NCBI RefSeq assembly: GCF_001447195.1
Contig: NZ_LFRI01000516.1
Span: 149,719 to 213,718 of the forward strand
DNA: 64,000 bases
Source: Aquabacterium parvum
Lineage (GTDB): Bacteria > Pseudomonadota > Gammaproteobacteria > Burkholderiales > Burkholderiaceae_C
Direction of reading: 5' to 3'
Shown: one piece after another, positions 52,041 through 60,164 of the stretch
How the letters are laid out: each line of letters begins with the position of its first letter
Numbering within the stretch: the stretch's first letter is position 1
Position numbers and translations under genes: made by a program
The notes under the pieces: model-generated
The model's database searches: none
Seen by the model: only the letters and a program-made list of their open reading frames with translations
Told to the model about the DNA's origin: nothing

Positions 52041-52907
52041 TCAAGCGGCGGCAGGCTCGTAGGCCAGGCGCACGTACACCGGCGCAAAGGCCTCGGCCTG
52101 CGTGATCTCGATGAGGCGCTCACGCGCCAGCTCGAGCATCGCAATGAAGGTCACCACCATGACAGGCGCACCGCGCGTGACGTCGAAGAGGTTTTCGAAC
52201 TCGACAAAGCGCTTGCCCTGCAGTCCACGCAACACGATGCTCATGTGCTCGCGCACCGACAGCTCTTCGCGCGTGATGGTGTGGTGGGTGTGCAGCTTGG
52301 CGCGCTTGAGGATGTCCAGCCAGGCTTCGCGAAGGTCCACCAGCGTGACGTCGGGATGCCGCACGACGATGGACGGGTCGGAGTGCACCTGCACGCGCAG
52401 GAAATCCCGGCCCAGCAGGGGCAGCTGATCCAGGCGGGCGCCTGCCAGCTTCATCTGCTCGTACTCGATCAGGCGACGCACCAGCTCGGCACGCGGGTCT
52501 TCCGGCTCATCGCTGCCCTCGACCTTCTTGGGCGGCAGCAGCATGCGCGACTTGATCTCAATCAGCATCGCCGCCATCAAGAGGTACTCCGAGGCCAGCT
52601 CGAGGTTGCTCTTGCGGATCTGCTCGACGTAGGCCAGGTACTGGCGCGTGAGGTCGGCCAGCGGGATGTCGAGGATGTTGAAGTTCTGCTTGCGGATCAG
52701 GTAGAGCAGCAAGTCCAGCGGACCCTGGAAGGCTTCCAGGAAGACCTCGAGCGCATCCGGAGGGATGTAGAGGTCCGTGGGCAGGTCGAACAGGGGCTCG
52801 CCGTACAGGCGCGCCACGGCCACGTGGTCGACGACCTGGGGCTGGCCGTGCTCGTCGAGGACGGCCGAGGGCTCGGCATCGGCCTCGTCAAGCCCGGTGA
52901 CCTGCAT
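52041..52907 (-). CDS. scpA: Segregation and condensation protein A
   Basis: Kleisin that bridges SMC heads in chromosome condensation. 288 aa. The N-terminal SMC-neck-binding helix region is FQGPLDLLLYLIRKQNFNILDIPL, followed by LTRQYLAYVEQIRKSNLELAS and LLMAAMLIEIKSRMLLP; the C-terminal winged helix ends VVTFIAMLELARERLIEITQ. An ~35-residue acidic leader precedes the core. It starts 6 bp behind the DUF3460 gene, so the two are probably one transcript. scpB and smc are not in this window. Confidence 0.94.
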   Translation of the reverse strand: MQVTGLDEADAEPSAVLDEHGQPQVVDHVAVARLYGEPLFDLPTDLYIPPDALEVFLEAFQGPLDLLLYLIRKQNFNILDIPLADLTRQYLAYVEQIRKSNLELASEYLLMAAMLIEIKSRMLLPPKKVEGSDEPEDPRAELVRRLIEYEQMKLAGARLDQLPLLGRDFLRVQVHSDPSIVVRHPDVTLVDLREAWLDILKRAKLHTHHTITREELSVREHMSIVLRGLQGKRFVEFENLFDVTRGAPVMVVTFIAMLELARERLIEITQAEAFAPVYVRLAYEPAAA

Positions 52908-52913
52908 GGGGCG

Positions 52914-53114
52914 TCAGCCCTTGGTGTGGTAGACGTAAGCCTGCTGGGCCACGCGGGACTCGTTGAAGTCCTGCTGGGCCTGGCGGTCTTGCGGGCGGTC
53001 CCACAGCAGGTTGCGGCCTTGGCGCTGACGCTCTTCGAGCTGCGGGTCGCGCTGCTTGAGGCTGTCGATGAACTGGGTCGCGTCGGACTTGTAGGGCTTC
53101 CAGAAGAGCGGCAT
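52914..53114 (-). CDS. DUF3460-family small protein
   Basis: 66 aa from the ATG at 53114. Strongly patterned like the DUF3460 family typical of Burkholderiales: LFWKPYKSDATQFIDSLKQR, then EERQRQGRNLLWDRPQDRQA and the closing SRVAQQAYVYHTK. Function unknown; no Cys or membrane segment. A longer frame to 53222 overlaps the divergent CYTH gene and is rejected. It precedes scpA by 6 bp, a conserved beta arrangement. Confidence 0.85.
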   Translation of the reverse strand: MPLFWKPYKSDATQFIDSLKQRDPQLEERQRQGRNLLWDRPQDRQAQQDFNESRVAQQAYVYHTKG

Positions 53115-53202
53115 GGTGGGCGTCACATCGAAGGGGGAACAACCCGCCATTTTAAGGGAGGCTGACACATCCCGGCCCCAATGCGGCTCGACAATGCGCG
53201 CC

Positions 53203-54756
53203 ATGCACGAAATCGAGCTCAAATTCCAGATCCCGGCCGAGCGCCTGGCCGCCGTGCGCGCCGAACTCGGCCGCCTGGGCGCCGACCTGGCCGCCCCGCT
53301 GATCCTGCAGGCCGCCTACTTCGACACCACCGACCGCAAGCTGGCCCAGGCCCGATCTGCCCTGCGCGTGCGCCGCGAAGGCGACGAGTGGGTGCAGACG
53401 CTCAAGGCCGCCGGCAGCCACACCATGGTGCGGGTGGAAGACAACCAGCCCGCGCAAGCCCCAGCCGATGGCCAGGCGCTGCGCCCCGACCTGGGTCGCC
53501 ACAGCGAAGTCGCCCGCCAGGCCCTGGTCCACAGCCTGGGCTGGCAACCCGATGCCGACCCGCGCGGCGAGCGCTGCGCCCTCGTCGAGCTCTACCGCAC
53601 CGACATGCGTCGCACCCGCGCCCGCTTGAAGGTTGCCGAAGGCACGCCCCACGCAGGCGTGGTCGAGCTGGCGCTGGACGAGGGCGCCATCCTGGCTGGG
53701 CCCCTGCAAGAGCCCGTGAGAGAGCTTGAAATCGAGCTGCTCAGCGGCCACCCGCAGGCCGTCATCCTGGCCGGTCAGGACTGGGTGCACCGCTTCGGCC
53801 TGTGGCTGGACACGCAGACCAAGGCCCACCGGGGCGACCGCCTGGCGCGACTGGCAGCGACCGTGCCTGCAGGCGAGCGTCAAGGTGCCCACGCCCCCCC
53901 GCAGGTGACGTCACCTCAAGCCGCCAAGGTGCGAGAGGGCGCCAGCCTCGATCAGGCCTGGCGCGCCGGCCTCGAGGCCTGCCTGGCCCACCTGAGCGCC
54001 AACATGAGCGAACTCGCCACCCTTCCCTCGGGCGAAGGCAGCGAGATCGCCTACGAGTGGCGGCGCGGCCTGCGGCGCCTGAAGGCTTTTGCCCAACTGA
54101 TGAGCCACACCTCCCAGGCCTGGCCCGTCGAGGTCATCTCGCGCGCCAACTTGCTGGTCCGCCAACTCGGTCACTGGCGCGACGACGAAGCCCTGAGCTG
54201 GATCTCTTCACAGCTGCAGGAAGCCGGCGGCCCCAGCGTGCCGATCCCGCCAGCGCCGCGCCCGATCGACCTGCCCGCATCGGCCGCCGACCTGGCCCGC
54301 GGCCCTCAAGCCACCGAGCTGTGCCTGTGCCTGCTGACCGCCCTGGTGCGATCCGGCGAAGACGACGGCGAGGCCCGCCTGCCGTTCGAGCCCTGGCTGC
54401 ACACCCACCTGCACCGCCAGCACCGGGTGATGCGCCGCCACGTCCGCGAGCACCAGCGCCTGAGCGACGAAGACGCCCACCGCTTGCGCCGCCGATTGCG
54501 CAACCTGCGCGACATCATCCACCTGTTCACGGCGGCACGGGTGCCTTCGTCCTTCGAGCGGGCGCAAACCGAAGCCATCGCCGCTTTAGGCCGGCTGCAG
54601 GATGAAACGGTGGCACGGGCGCGCTACCAGGCCGCCTCGGCCCTGGATCCGCGCGCCTTGTTCGCCGCAGGATGGCTGCTGGGCCGGCGCCTGCGCACCC
54701 GCACCCAGGCCCGCCGGGCGCTGCGCCAATGGGCCCGCTGCACCGCCCCCTGGTGA
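53203..54756 (+). CDS. CYTH-CHAD domain protein (inorganic triphosphatase-like)
   Basis: 517 aa. The N-terminal CYTH domain (~1-215) starts with the diagnostic EIELKF (EXEXK) and has alternating basic and acidic strands (SALRVRREGDEWVQTLKA; RCALVELYRTDMRRTRARLK; VVELALDEG), typical of triphosphate tunnel metalloenzymes. The C-terminal CHAD domain (~255-517) is helical with conserved His/Arg (YEWRRGLRRLKAFAQLM; HRQHRVMRRHVREHQRL; LRRRLRNLRDIIHLF). Such fusions (YgiF-like) hydrolyse inorganic triphosphate, and CHAD may bind polyphosphate. The ATG at 53203 is preferred; 53194 in frame is possible. Stands alone. Confidence 0.88.
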   Translation: MHEIELKFQIPAERLAAVRAELGRLGADLAAPLILQAAYFDTTDRKLAQARSALRVRREGDEWVQTLKAAGSHTMVRVEDNQPAQAPADGQALRPDLGRHSEVARQALVHSLGWQPDADPRGERCALVELYRTDMRRTRARLKVAEGTPHAGVVELALDEGAILAGPLQEPVRELEIELLSGHPQAVILAGQDWVHRFGLWLDTQTKAHRGDRLARLAATVPAGERQGAHAPPQVTSPQAAKVREGASLDQAWRAGLEACLAHLSANMSELATLPSGEGSEIAYEWRRGLRRLKAFAQLMSHTSQAWPVEVISRANLLVRQLGHWRDDEALSWISSQLQEAGGPSVPIPPAPRPIDLPASAADLARGPQATELCLCLLTALVRSGEDDGEARLPFEPWLHTHLHRQHRVMRRHVREHQRLSDEDAHRLRRRLRNLRDIIHLFTAARVPSSFERAQTEAIAALGRLQDETVARARYQAASALDPRALFAAGWLLGRRLRTRTQARRALRQWARCTAPW

Positions 54757-54774
54757 ACCCTTGGACTTGAGGCT

Positions 54775-56583
54775 TCAGCGCTGAATGGTCACCGTGGGTG
54801 ACGTGGTAGCGCCACCAACGGCCTGCTGTGCCAAGGCCGCCTGCACCGCAGCCAGGTCGGGAAGCACGTTTTCCGCGCCAAAGGTGTCTGCGTCGCGGCC
54901 GCTGCGGTGCGTCAGGCTCAGCGGCTGCTCGTTGAGCCCGCACAACATCAGCCTGATCTGCTTGCGCGCCAGCGTGCGCTGCAATTGCACCAGGGCGTCC
55001 AGGCCCGAGGTGTCCATCGAGATCAGCCGCGACGTCTCCAGCACCACCACCCTCGTGGCCGGCGGCAGCTGCTCAGGCAGGTCTTCCACCTTGCCCACCG
55101 CACCAAAGAACAGCGAACCATACAAGCGGCACAGCCGAACCTGCCCAGGCACCTCACCCGACGCCAAGCCCGGCGCGAGGCCCGGCAACTCGCTGACTTC
55201 GACGCGAAACAGCGTGCTCATGCGGTAGATGAAGAACAGGCAGGCCAGCACCAGCCCCACCTCCACCGCCACCGTCAGGTCGAAAATCACCGTCAGCAAG
55301 AAGGTGCCCACCAGGATGGTGCGGTAGGTGTAGTGGTACTGCTTGAGGTGAGCAAAGGCCTGCCACTCGCCCATGTTCCAGGCCACCGACAGCAGGATGC
55401 CCGCCAGCACCGGCAGCGGCACGTGCACCGCCAGCGGGGCGGCCACCAGCACGATCAACAGCAGCACCAGCGCGTGCACCATGCCCGCCACCGGCGAGGT
55501 CGCGCCCGAGCGCACGTTGGTGACCGTGCGGGCGATGGTGCCCGTGGCCGGGATGCCGCCGAAAAATGGCGTGACCACGTTGGCCACGCCTTGTGCCATC
55601 AGCTCCTGGTTGGGGTCGTGGCGCGGCAGTTCGGTCAGGTTGTCGGCCACGCGCGCACAAAGCAGCGACTCGATGGCGCCCAACAAGGCGATGGTCACCG
55701 TGGGGATGAACAGCTGGCGCATGCCCTCCCAACTGAACTCCGGCCAGACAAAATCGGGAAGCCCATGAGGGATGCCGCCAAATCGGCTGCCAATGGTGGC
55801 CACCGGCAGCGACAGCCAGGCCGTGGCAGCGCCAAACAGGATGATGGCGACAATGGGCCCTGGCAAGCGAGCCACCACGCGAAAGGCCCTGGACGACTGC
55901 CAGGCCGGCGGCGCCAAGCCGTCTTTGGCAAAAGCGCGCGGCCAGAGGGTCACCAGCGCCAGCGCCGCCAGCCCCATGCCCACCGACAAGGGGTTGACCT
56001 GATCGGCATGTGCCCACAACGTGCGCAACTGCCCCACGAAATCAGCCGGCATGTGGGAAGGGTCGAGCCCCAGCAGGTCCTTGAGTTGCGACAGGGCGAT
56101 CAAGACCGCGATGCCATTGGTGAAGCCAATGACGATGCTCACCGGGATGTAGCGCACCAGTGCGCCCAGCCTGAACCAGCCCATGAGGAACAGCAGCCCA
56201 CCCGCCAGCACGGTCGAGATCAGCAGGTTGGCCAGACCGTAACGCTCGACGATGCCGTAGACGATGACGATGAAGGCCCCGGCTGGCCCGCCGATCTGAA
56301 CGTGCGAGCCGCCCAGGGCCGAGATCAGGAAGCCGGCAATGATGGCCGTGAACAAGCCCGACTCCGGTTTCACGCCCGAGGCGATGGCAAAGGCCATGGC
56401 CAGCGGCAGGGCCACGATGCCCACCGTCAGGCCCGCGCTGCAGTCGGTCAGCAGGCGATGGCGGTCGTATCCTTGCAGCGCGTCGAGCAGGCGCGGCCGA
56501 AACGGCGCCAGTGGCAATTGGGCCAGCCAGGCGCGCAGGTTCGTGCCGGCGCTTCTCAGTTGTTGTGGGTCAGGGCGTTCCAT
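54775..56583 (-). CDS. SulP/SLC26-family anion transporter with STAS domain
   Basis: 602 aa from the ATG at 56583; a GTG at 56598 could add five residues. About twelve membrane helices occupy residues ~45-440, with SulP marks: GIVALPLAMAFAIASGVKPE, LISALGGSHVQIGGPAGAFI, IVIGFTNGIAVLIAL, and RHDPNQELMAQGVANV before FFGGIPATGTIARTVTNVRSG. The C-terminal STAS domain (~455-580) includes VVVLETSRLISMDTSGLDAL. The substrate could be sulfate, bicarbonate or another anion; no sulfur-assimilation or carbonic-anhydrase gene is adjacent to help. Followed after 50 bp by metG on the same strand upstream. Confidence 0.9.
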   Translation of the reverse strand: MERPDPQQLRSAGTNLRAWLAQLPLAPFRPRLLDALQGYDRHRLLTDCSAGLTVGIVALPLAMAFAIASGVKPESGLFTAIIAGFLISALGGSHVQIGGPAGAFIVIVYGIVERYGLANLLISTVLAGGLLFLMGWFRLGALVRYIPVSIVIGFTNGIAVLIALSQLKDLLGLDPSHMPADFVGQLRTLWAHADQVNPLSVGMGLAALALVTLWPRAFAKDGLAPPAWQSSRAFRVVARLPGPIVAIILFGAATAWLSLPVATIGSRFGGIPHGLPDFVWPEFSWEGMRQLFIPTVTIALLGAIESLLCARVADNLTELPRHDPNQELMAQGVANVVTPFFGGIPATGTIARTVTNVRSGATSPVAGMVHALVLLLIVLVAAPLAVHVPLPVLAGILLSVAWNMGEWQAFAHLKQYHYTYRTILVGTFLLTVIFDLTVAVEVGLVLACLFFIYRMSTLFRVEVSELPGLAPGLASGEVPGQVRLCRLYGSLFFGAVGKVEDLPEQLPPATRVVVLETSRLISMDTSGLDALVQLQRTLARKQIRLMLCGLNEQPLSLTHRSGRDADTFGAENVLPDLAAVQAALAQQAVGGATTSPTVTIQR

Positions 56584-56632
56584 CAGCCCCGATTGCACAG
56601 CAAGGGTCGTGCGGGGTCAACGGCACCTGCCC

Positions 56633-58777
56633 TCAGCGGATGCGCATGCCCGGCTCGGCGCCTGGGAAGGGCTCGAGCACGTACACGCCCGGGTTGGCCT
56701 TCTCGTCGGTGTGCGAGGCGGCCAGCACCATGCCCTCGCTGACGCCGAACTTCATCTTGCGCGGCGCCAGGTTGGCCACCAGCACAGTGAGCTTGCCGAT
56801 CAGCTGCTCAGGCTGGTAGGCCTCCTTGATGCCACTGAACACATTGCGGTGGCGTCCCTCGCCCACGTCCAGCGTCAGGCGCAGCAGCTTGGTGCTGCCG
56901 TCGACGTGCTCGGCGTTGACGATTTTCGCGATGCGCAGGTCCACCTTGACGAAGTCGTCGATGGTGATGGTTTCAGCGATGTCTTCGCCACCGGGCTTGG
57001 GCGCCTCGGCCACCGGGGCCGGCGGTGCTTCGAAGAGGGCATCGAGCATCTTCACATCGACGCGCTGCATCAGGTGCTGGTAGGCGCCAATGGTGTGTTC
57101 GCCCAGCAGTCGGCCGACGTCGGAGAAGGTCAGCGGCTCGACTCTCAAGAAGGCCTCGACGTGAGCGGCCACGGCCGGCAGCACCGGCTTGAGGTAGATG
57201 CTCAGCAGGCGGAAGGCCTCGATGCACACGGTGCAGACCTCTTGCAGGCGCGCGTCAGCGCCTTCCTGCTTGGCCAACTCCCAGGGCTTGTTGGCGTCCA
57301 CGTACTCGTTCACCAGATCTGCCATCAGCATGATGGAACGCAGCGCTTTACCAAACTCCCGTGCCTCGAACAGTCCAAGAACTTCGCCTCGCCGAGCGGC
57401 AAGATCGAATCCCAAACGCGCCTCGTCAGAGCCAACGCCGCCGGCACCAACCGGCTCGTCCGGCTTCGCGACTGAACCAGCGTTGTAACCTCGCTCGAAC
57501 TCCGCGCAAGGCGCCAACTTGCCTTCAAAGCGCTTGGCCAGGAAACCCGCCGCGCGGCTGGCGATGTTGACGAACTTGCCCACCAGGTCGGAGTTGACCC
57601 GGGCCACGAAGTCGTCCTTGTTGAAATCGATGTCCTCGACGTTGGCGTTGAGCTTGGCGGCGATGTAGTAACGCAGCCACTCGGGGTTCATGCCCAGGCT
57701 GAGGTACTTGAGCGGATCGAGGCCCGTGCCGCGGCTCTTGGACATCTTCTCGCCGTTGTTGACGGTCATGAAGCCATGCACGTTCACCTGGTTCGGCAGC
57801 TTGCGGCCGCTGAACTTGAGCATGGCCGGCCAGAACAGGGTGTGGAAGTAGGTGATGTCCTTGCCGATGAAGTGCACCTGCTCCACGGCGGGGTCGGCCA
57901 TGAACTCATCGAAGCTGCGGGCCTCGCCGTACCTGGCCTTGGGGCCGCCGGCCGCGAAGTAGCTCTTGAGCGAGGCCAGGTAGCCGATGGGCGCATCCAG
58001 CCACACGTAGAAGTATTTACCCGGGGCGTCGGGGATCTCGATGCCGAAATAAGGCGCGTCGCGGCTGATGTCCCAGTCGCCCAGGCCGCCCTCACCGTTT
58101 TCGTCTTTGGTGAACCACTCCTTGATCTTCTTGCTGACGGCGGGCTGCAGCTTGCCGTCCTGCGTCCACTGCTCCAGGAAGCCCAGGCAGCGCTGATCGG
58201 ACAGCTTGAAGAAGTAGTGGTCGGAGGTCTTGAGCACGGGCGTGGCACCCGAGAGCGACGAATACGGGTTCTTGAGCTCGGTGGGCGCGTAGACGGCGCC
58301 GCACACCTCGCACGAGTCGCCATATTGGTCCTTGGCCGCGCACTTGGGGCACTCGCCCTTGATGAATCGGTCGGCCAGGAACATGCCCTTTTCGGGGTCG
58401 AAGAATTGCTCGACCGGGCGCACGTCGATCAGGCCCTGGGCCTTGAGCTCGCGGTAAATGCTTTGGGCCAGCTCGTGGTTCTCGGGGCTGTCGGTGCTCG
58501 ACCAGTGATCGAAGCTGATGTGAAAGCCGTCGAGGTAAGGCTTGCGGCCTGCAGCGATGTCGGCCACGAACTGCTGCGGCGTCTTGTTCACCTTCTGGGC
58601 GGCGATCATGATCGGCGCGCCATGGGCGTCGTCGGCTCCCACGAAGTGCACCTGATGGCCCTGCATGCGCTGGAACCGCACCCAGATGTCGGCCTGGATG
58701 TACTCCATGATGTGGCCGATGTGGAAGTGACCGTTGGCGTAAGGCAGCGCGGTGGTGACGAAGAGCTGGCGGGGCAT
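56633..58777 (-). CDS. metG: Methionyl-tRNA synthetase
   Basis: Class I synthetase charging tRNA-Met. 714 aa from the ATG at 58777. HIGH motif in [15 protein letters not shown], a zinc knuckle CPKC...CEVC, KMSKS in [12 protein letters not shown], an alpha-helical anticodon domain, and the C-terminal OB-fold tRNA-binding dimer domain ([20 protein letters not shown]), the longer two-domain type as in E. coli. Within the anticodon domain, a Gly/Ala/Asp-rich stretch of about 30 residues (around 57390-57485) is inserted before [16 protein letters not shown]. Divergent from apbC, a conserved neighbour in proteobacteria. Confidence 0.95.
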   Translation of the reverse strand: MPRQLFVTTALPYANGHFHIGHIMEYIQADIWVRFQRMQGHQVHFVGADDAHGAPIMIAAQKVNKTPQQFVADIAAGRKPYLDGFHISFDHWSSTDSPENHELAQSIYRELKAQGLIDVRPVEQFFDPEKGMFLADRFIKGECPKCAAKDQYGDSCEVCGAVYAPTELKNPYSSLSGATPVLKTSDHYFFKLSDQRCLGFLEQWTQDGKLQPAVSKKIKEWFTKDENGEGGLGDWDISRDAPYFGIEIPDAPGKYFYVWLDAPIGYLASLKSYFAAGGPKARYGEARSFDEFMADPAVEQVHFIGKDITYFHTLFWPAMLKFSGRKLPNQVNVHGFMTVNNGEKMSKSRGTGLDPLKYLSLGMNPEWLRYYIAAKLNANVEDIDFNKDDFVARVNSDLVGKFVNIASRAAGFLAKRFEGKLAPCAEFERGYNAGSVAKPDEPVGAGGVGSDEARLGFDLAARRGEVLGLFEAREFGKALRSIMLMADLVNEYVDANKPWELAKQEGADARLQEVCTVCIEAFRLLSIYLKPVLPAVAAHVEAFLRVEPLTFSDVGRLLGEHTIGAYQHLMQRVDVKMLDALFEAPPAPVAEAPKPGGEDIAETITIDDFVKVDLRIAKIVNAEHVDGSTKLLRLTLDVGEGRHRNVFSGIKEAYQPEQLIGKLTVLVANLAPRKMKFGVSEGMVLAASHTDEKANPGVYVLEPFPGAEPGMRIR

Positions 58778-58808
58778 GGTGTGAGGAGATGGCGATCGCA
58801 AGGAGGGG

Positions 58809-58814
58809 ATTTTA
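58809..58814 (-). promoter_or_regulatory. Candidate -10 of metG
   Basis: TAAAAT on the minus strand (5 of 6 to consensus), about 32 bp upstream of the metG ATG at 58777. No convincing -35 is seen at the right distance. Confidence 0.3.
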
Positions 58815-58844
58815 GGCTGCCGGGGCCGCCCCACTCACCCGCAT

Positions 58845-58895
58845 GGAGGAAGGCCCTGACCGAAGGCCTTCTCCTGGGGCGATCCGGGCTAGACT
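58845..58895. promoter_or_regulatory. Inverted repeat and candidate apbC -10 in the metG/apbC gap
   Basis: GGAGGAAGGCC (58845-58855) pairs with GGCCTTCTCC (58865-58874) with one bulged G. TAGACT (58890-58895) is a candidate -10 for apbC, 54 bp ahead of its ATG. The repeat could be an operator between the divergent genes or an RNA hairpin in either leader. Confidence 0.35.
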
Positions 58896-58949
58896 GAACG
58901 CCCCGATCGAGCCCCGAGCTCCCACCGCCTGTTTGCCCGCTTCCATCGC

Positions 58950-60089
58950 ATGACCGCTGTTTCCTCGCCCCTCGAATCCGCTGCCCTCGACGCTTTGCGT
59001 CAATTGCCCGATCCGCTGACAGGCCAGGACTGGGTGTCGAGCCGTCGCGTGCGCAGGCTCAGCGTGTCCAACGGGCGAGCGGAACTCGACATCGCCCTGG
59101 GGTACCCCGCGCGTTCGCAATGGCCCGCCTACACCAGCCTGATCGAGGCCGCGCTCCGTCAGGTCGAAGGCATCCGCGAGGTCGCGGTCAACTGGTCCAC
59201 CGACATCGTCGCCCACCAGGCCATGCGCGGTCAGGCCCTGCTGGCTGGCGTGAAAAACCTGGTCGCCGTGGCCTCTGGCAAGGGTGGCGTGGGCAAGAGC
59301 ACCACCGCCGTCAACCTGGCCCTGGCCCTGGCGGCCGAAGGCGCTCGCGTGGGCATGCTCGACGCCGACATCTATGGCCCCAGCCAGCCCCTGATGCTGG
59401 GCCTGTCCGGCAAACCCGACAGCCCCGATGGCAAGACCATCACCCCCCCCATCAACCACGGCCTGCAGACCATGTCCATCGGCCTGCTGATCGAGGGTCA
59501 GGCACCGGCCATCTGGCGCGGCCCCATGGCCACCCAGGCCTTCGACCAGATGCTGCGACTGAGCAACTGGGGCGCCCCCGGTGAGCCGCTCGATTACCTC
59601 ATCGTCGACATGCCCCCGGGCACCGGCGACATCCACCTGAGCCTGAGCCAGCGCGCGCCCATCACGGCGGCCATCATCGTCACCACGCCGCAAGACATCG
59701 CACTGCTCGATGCCAAGAAGGGCTTGCAGATGTTCGAAAAGGTGTCGGTGCCGGTGCTGGGCATCGTCGAAAACATGGCCACCTACTGCTGTCCGAACTG
59801 CGGCCACGAGGCACACATCTTCGGCCAGGACGGCGGCAAGCGCCTGGCCGAAACCTGCAGCGTTCCCCTGCTGGGCTCGATGCCGCTGGACCTGGGCATC
59901 CGCGAACAGGCCGACAGCGGCCGTCCCACCCTGGTGGCCGAGCCAGAGGGCAAAGTCTCGGGCCTGTACAAGGCCATGGCTCGCCAGATGGCCGCTGGCC
60001 TGTCCAGGCTGCCCAAGGACTACAGCGGCAAGCTGCCTGGGGTCAGCGTCGCACCCAGCGAAGGCCCGAGCGCTGGCCAGCCCGGCTGA
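58950..60089 (+). CDS. apbC: Iron-sulfur cluster carrier protein ApbC/Mrp
   Basis: P-loop ATPase that carries and transfers Fe-S clusters. 379 aa. N-terminal DUF59/MIP18-like domain (residues ~1-95, ALRQLPDPLTGQDWVSSRRV), deviant Walker A ASGKGGVGKSTTAVNLALAL (~109-128), DADIYGPSQPLMLG, Walker B DYLIVDMPPGTGDIHL, and the cluster-ligating CxxC in YCCPNCGHEAH. A ~25-residue tail after the core is Pro/Ser-rich. It is divergent from metG. The kinase-ANTAR pair follows 75 bp later on the same strand. Confidence 0.94.
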   Translation: MTAVSSPLESAALDALRQLPDPLTGQDWVSSRRVRRLSVSNGRAELDIALGYPARSQWPAYTSLIEAALRQVEGIREVAVNWSTDIVAHQAMRGQALLAGVKNLVAVASGKGGVGKSTTAVNLALALAAEGARVGMLDADIYGPSQPLMLGLSGKPDSPDGKTITPPINHGLQTMSIGLLIEGQAPAIWRGPMATQAFDQMLRLSNWGAPGEPLDYLIVDMPPGTGDIHLSLSQRAPITAAIIVTTPQDIALLDAKKGLQMFEKVSVPVLGIVENMATYCCPNCGHEAHIFGQDGGKRLAETCSVPLLGSMPLDLGIREQADSGRPTLVAEPEGKVSGLYKAMARQMAAGLSRLPKDYSGKLPGVSVAPSEGPSAGQPG

Positions 60090-60164
60090 GGCCCACCACC
60101 TCGCCAGCGCCGCTTGCGCCCCACCCCCTCGCCCAACTGCACACCGACCACAGGAAAGACAGCC

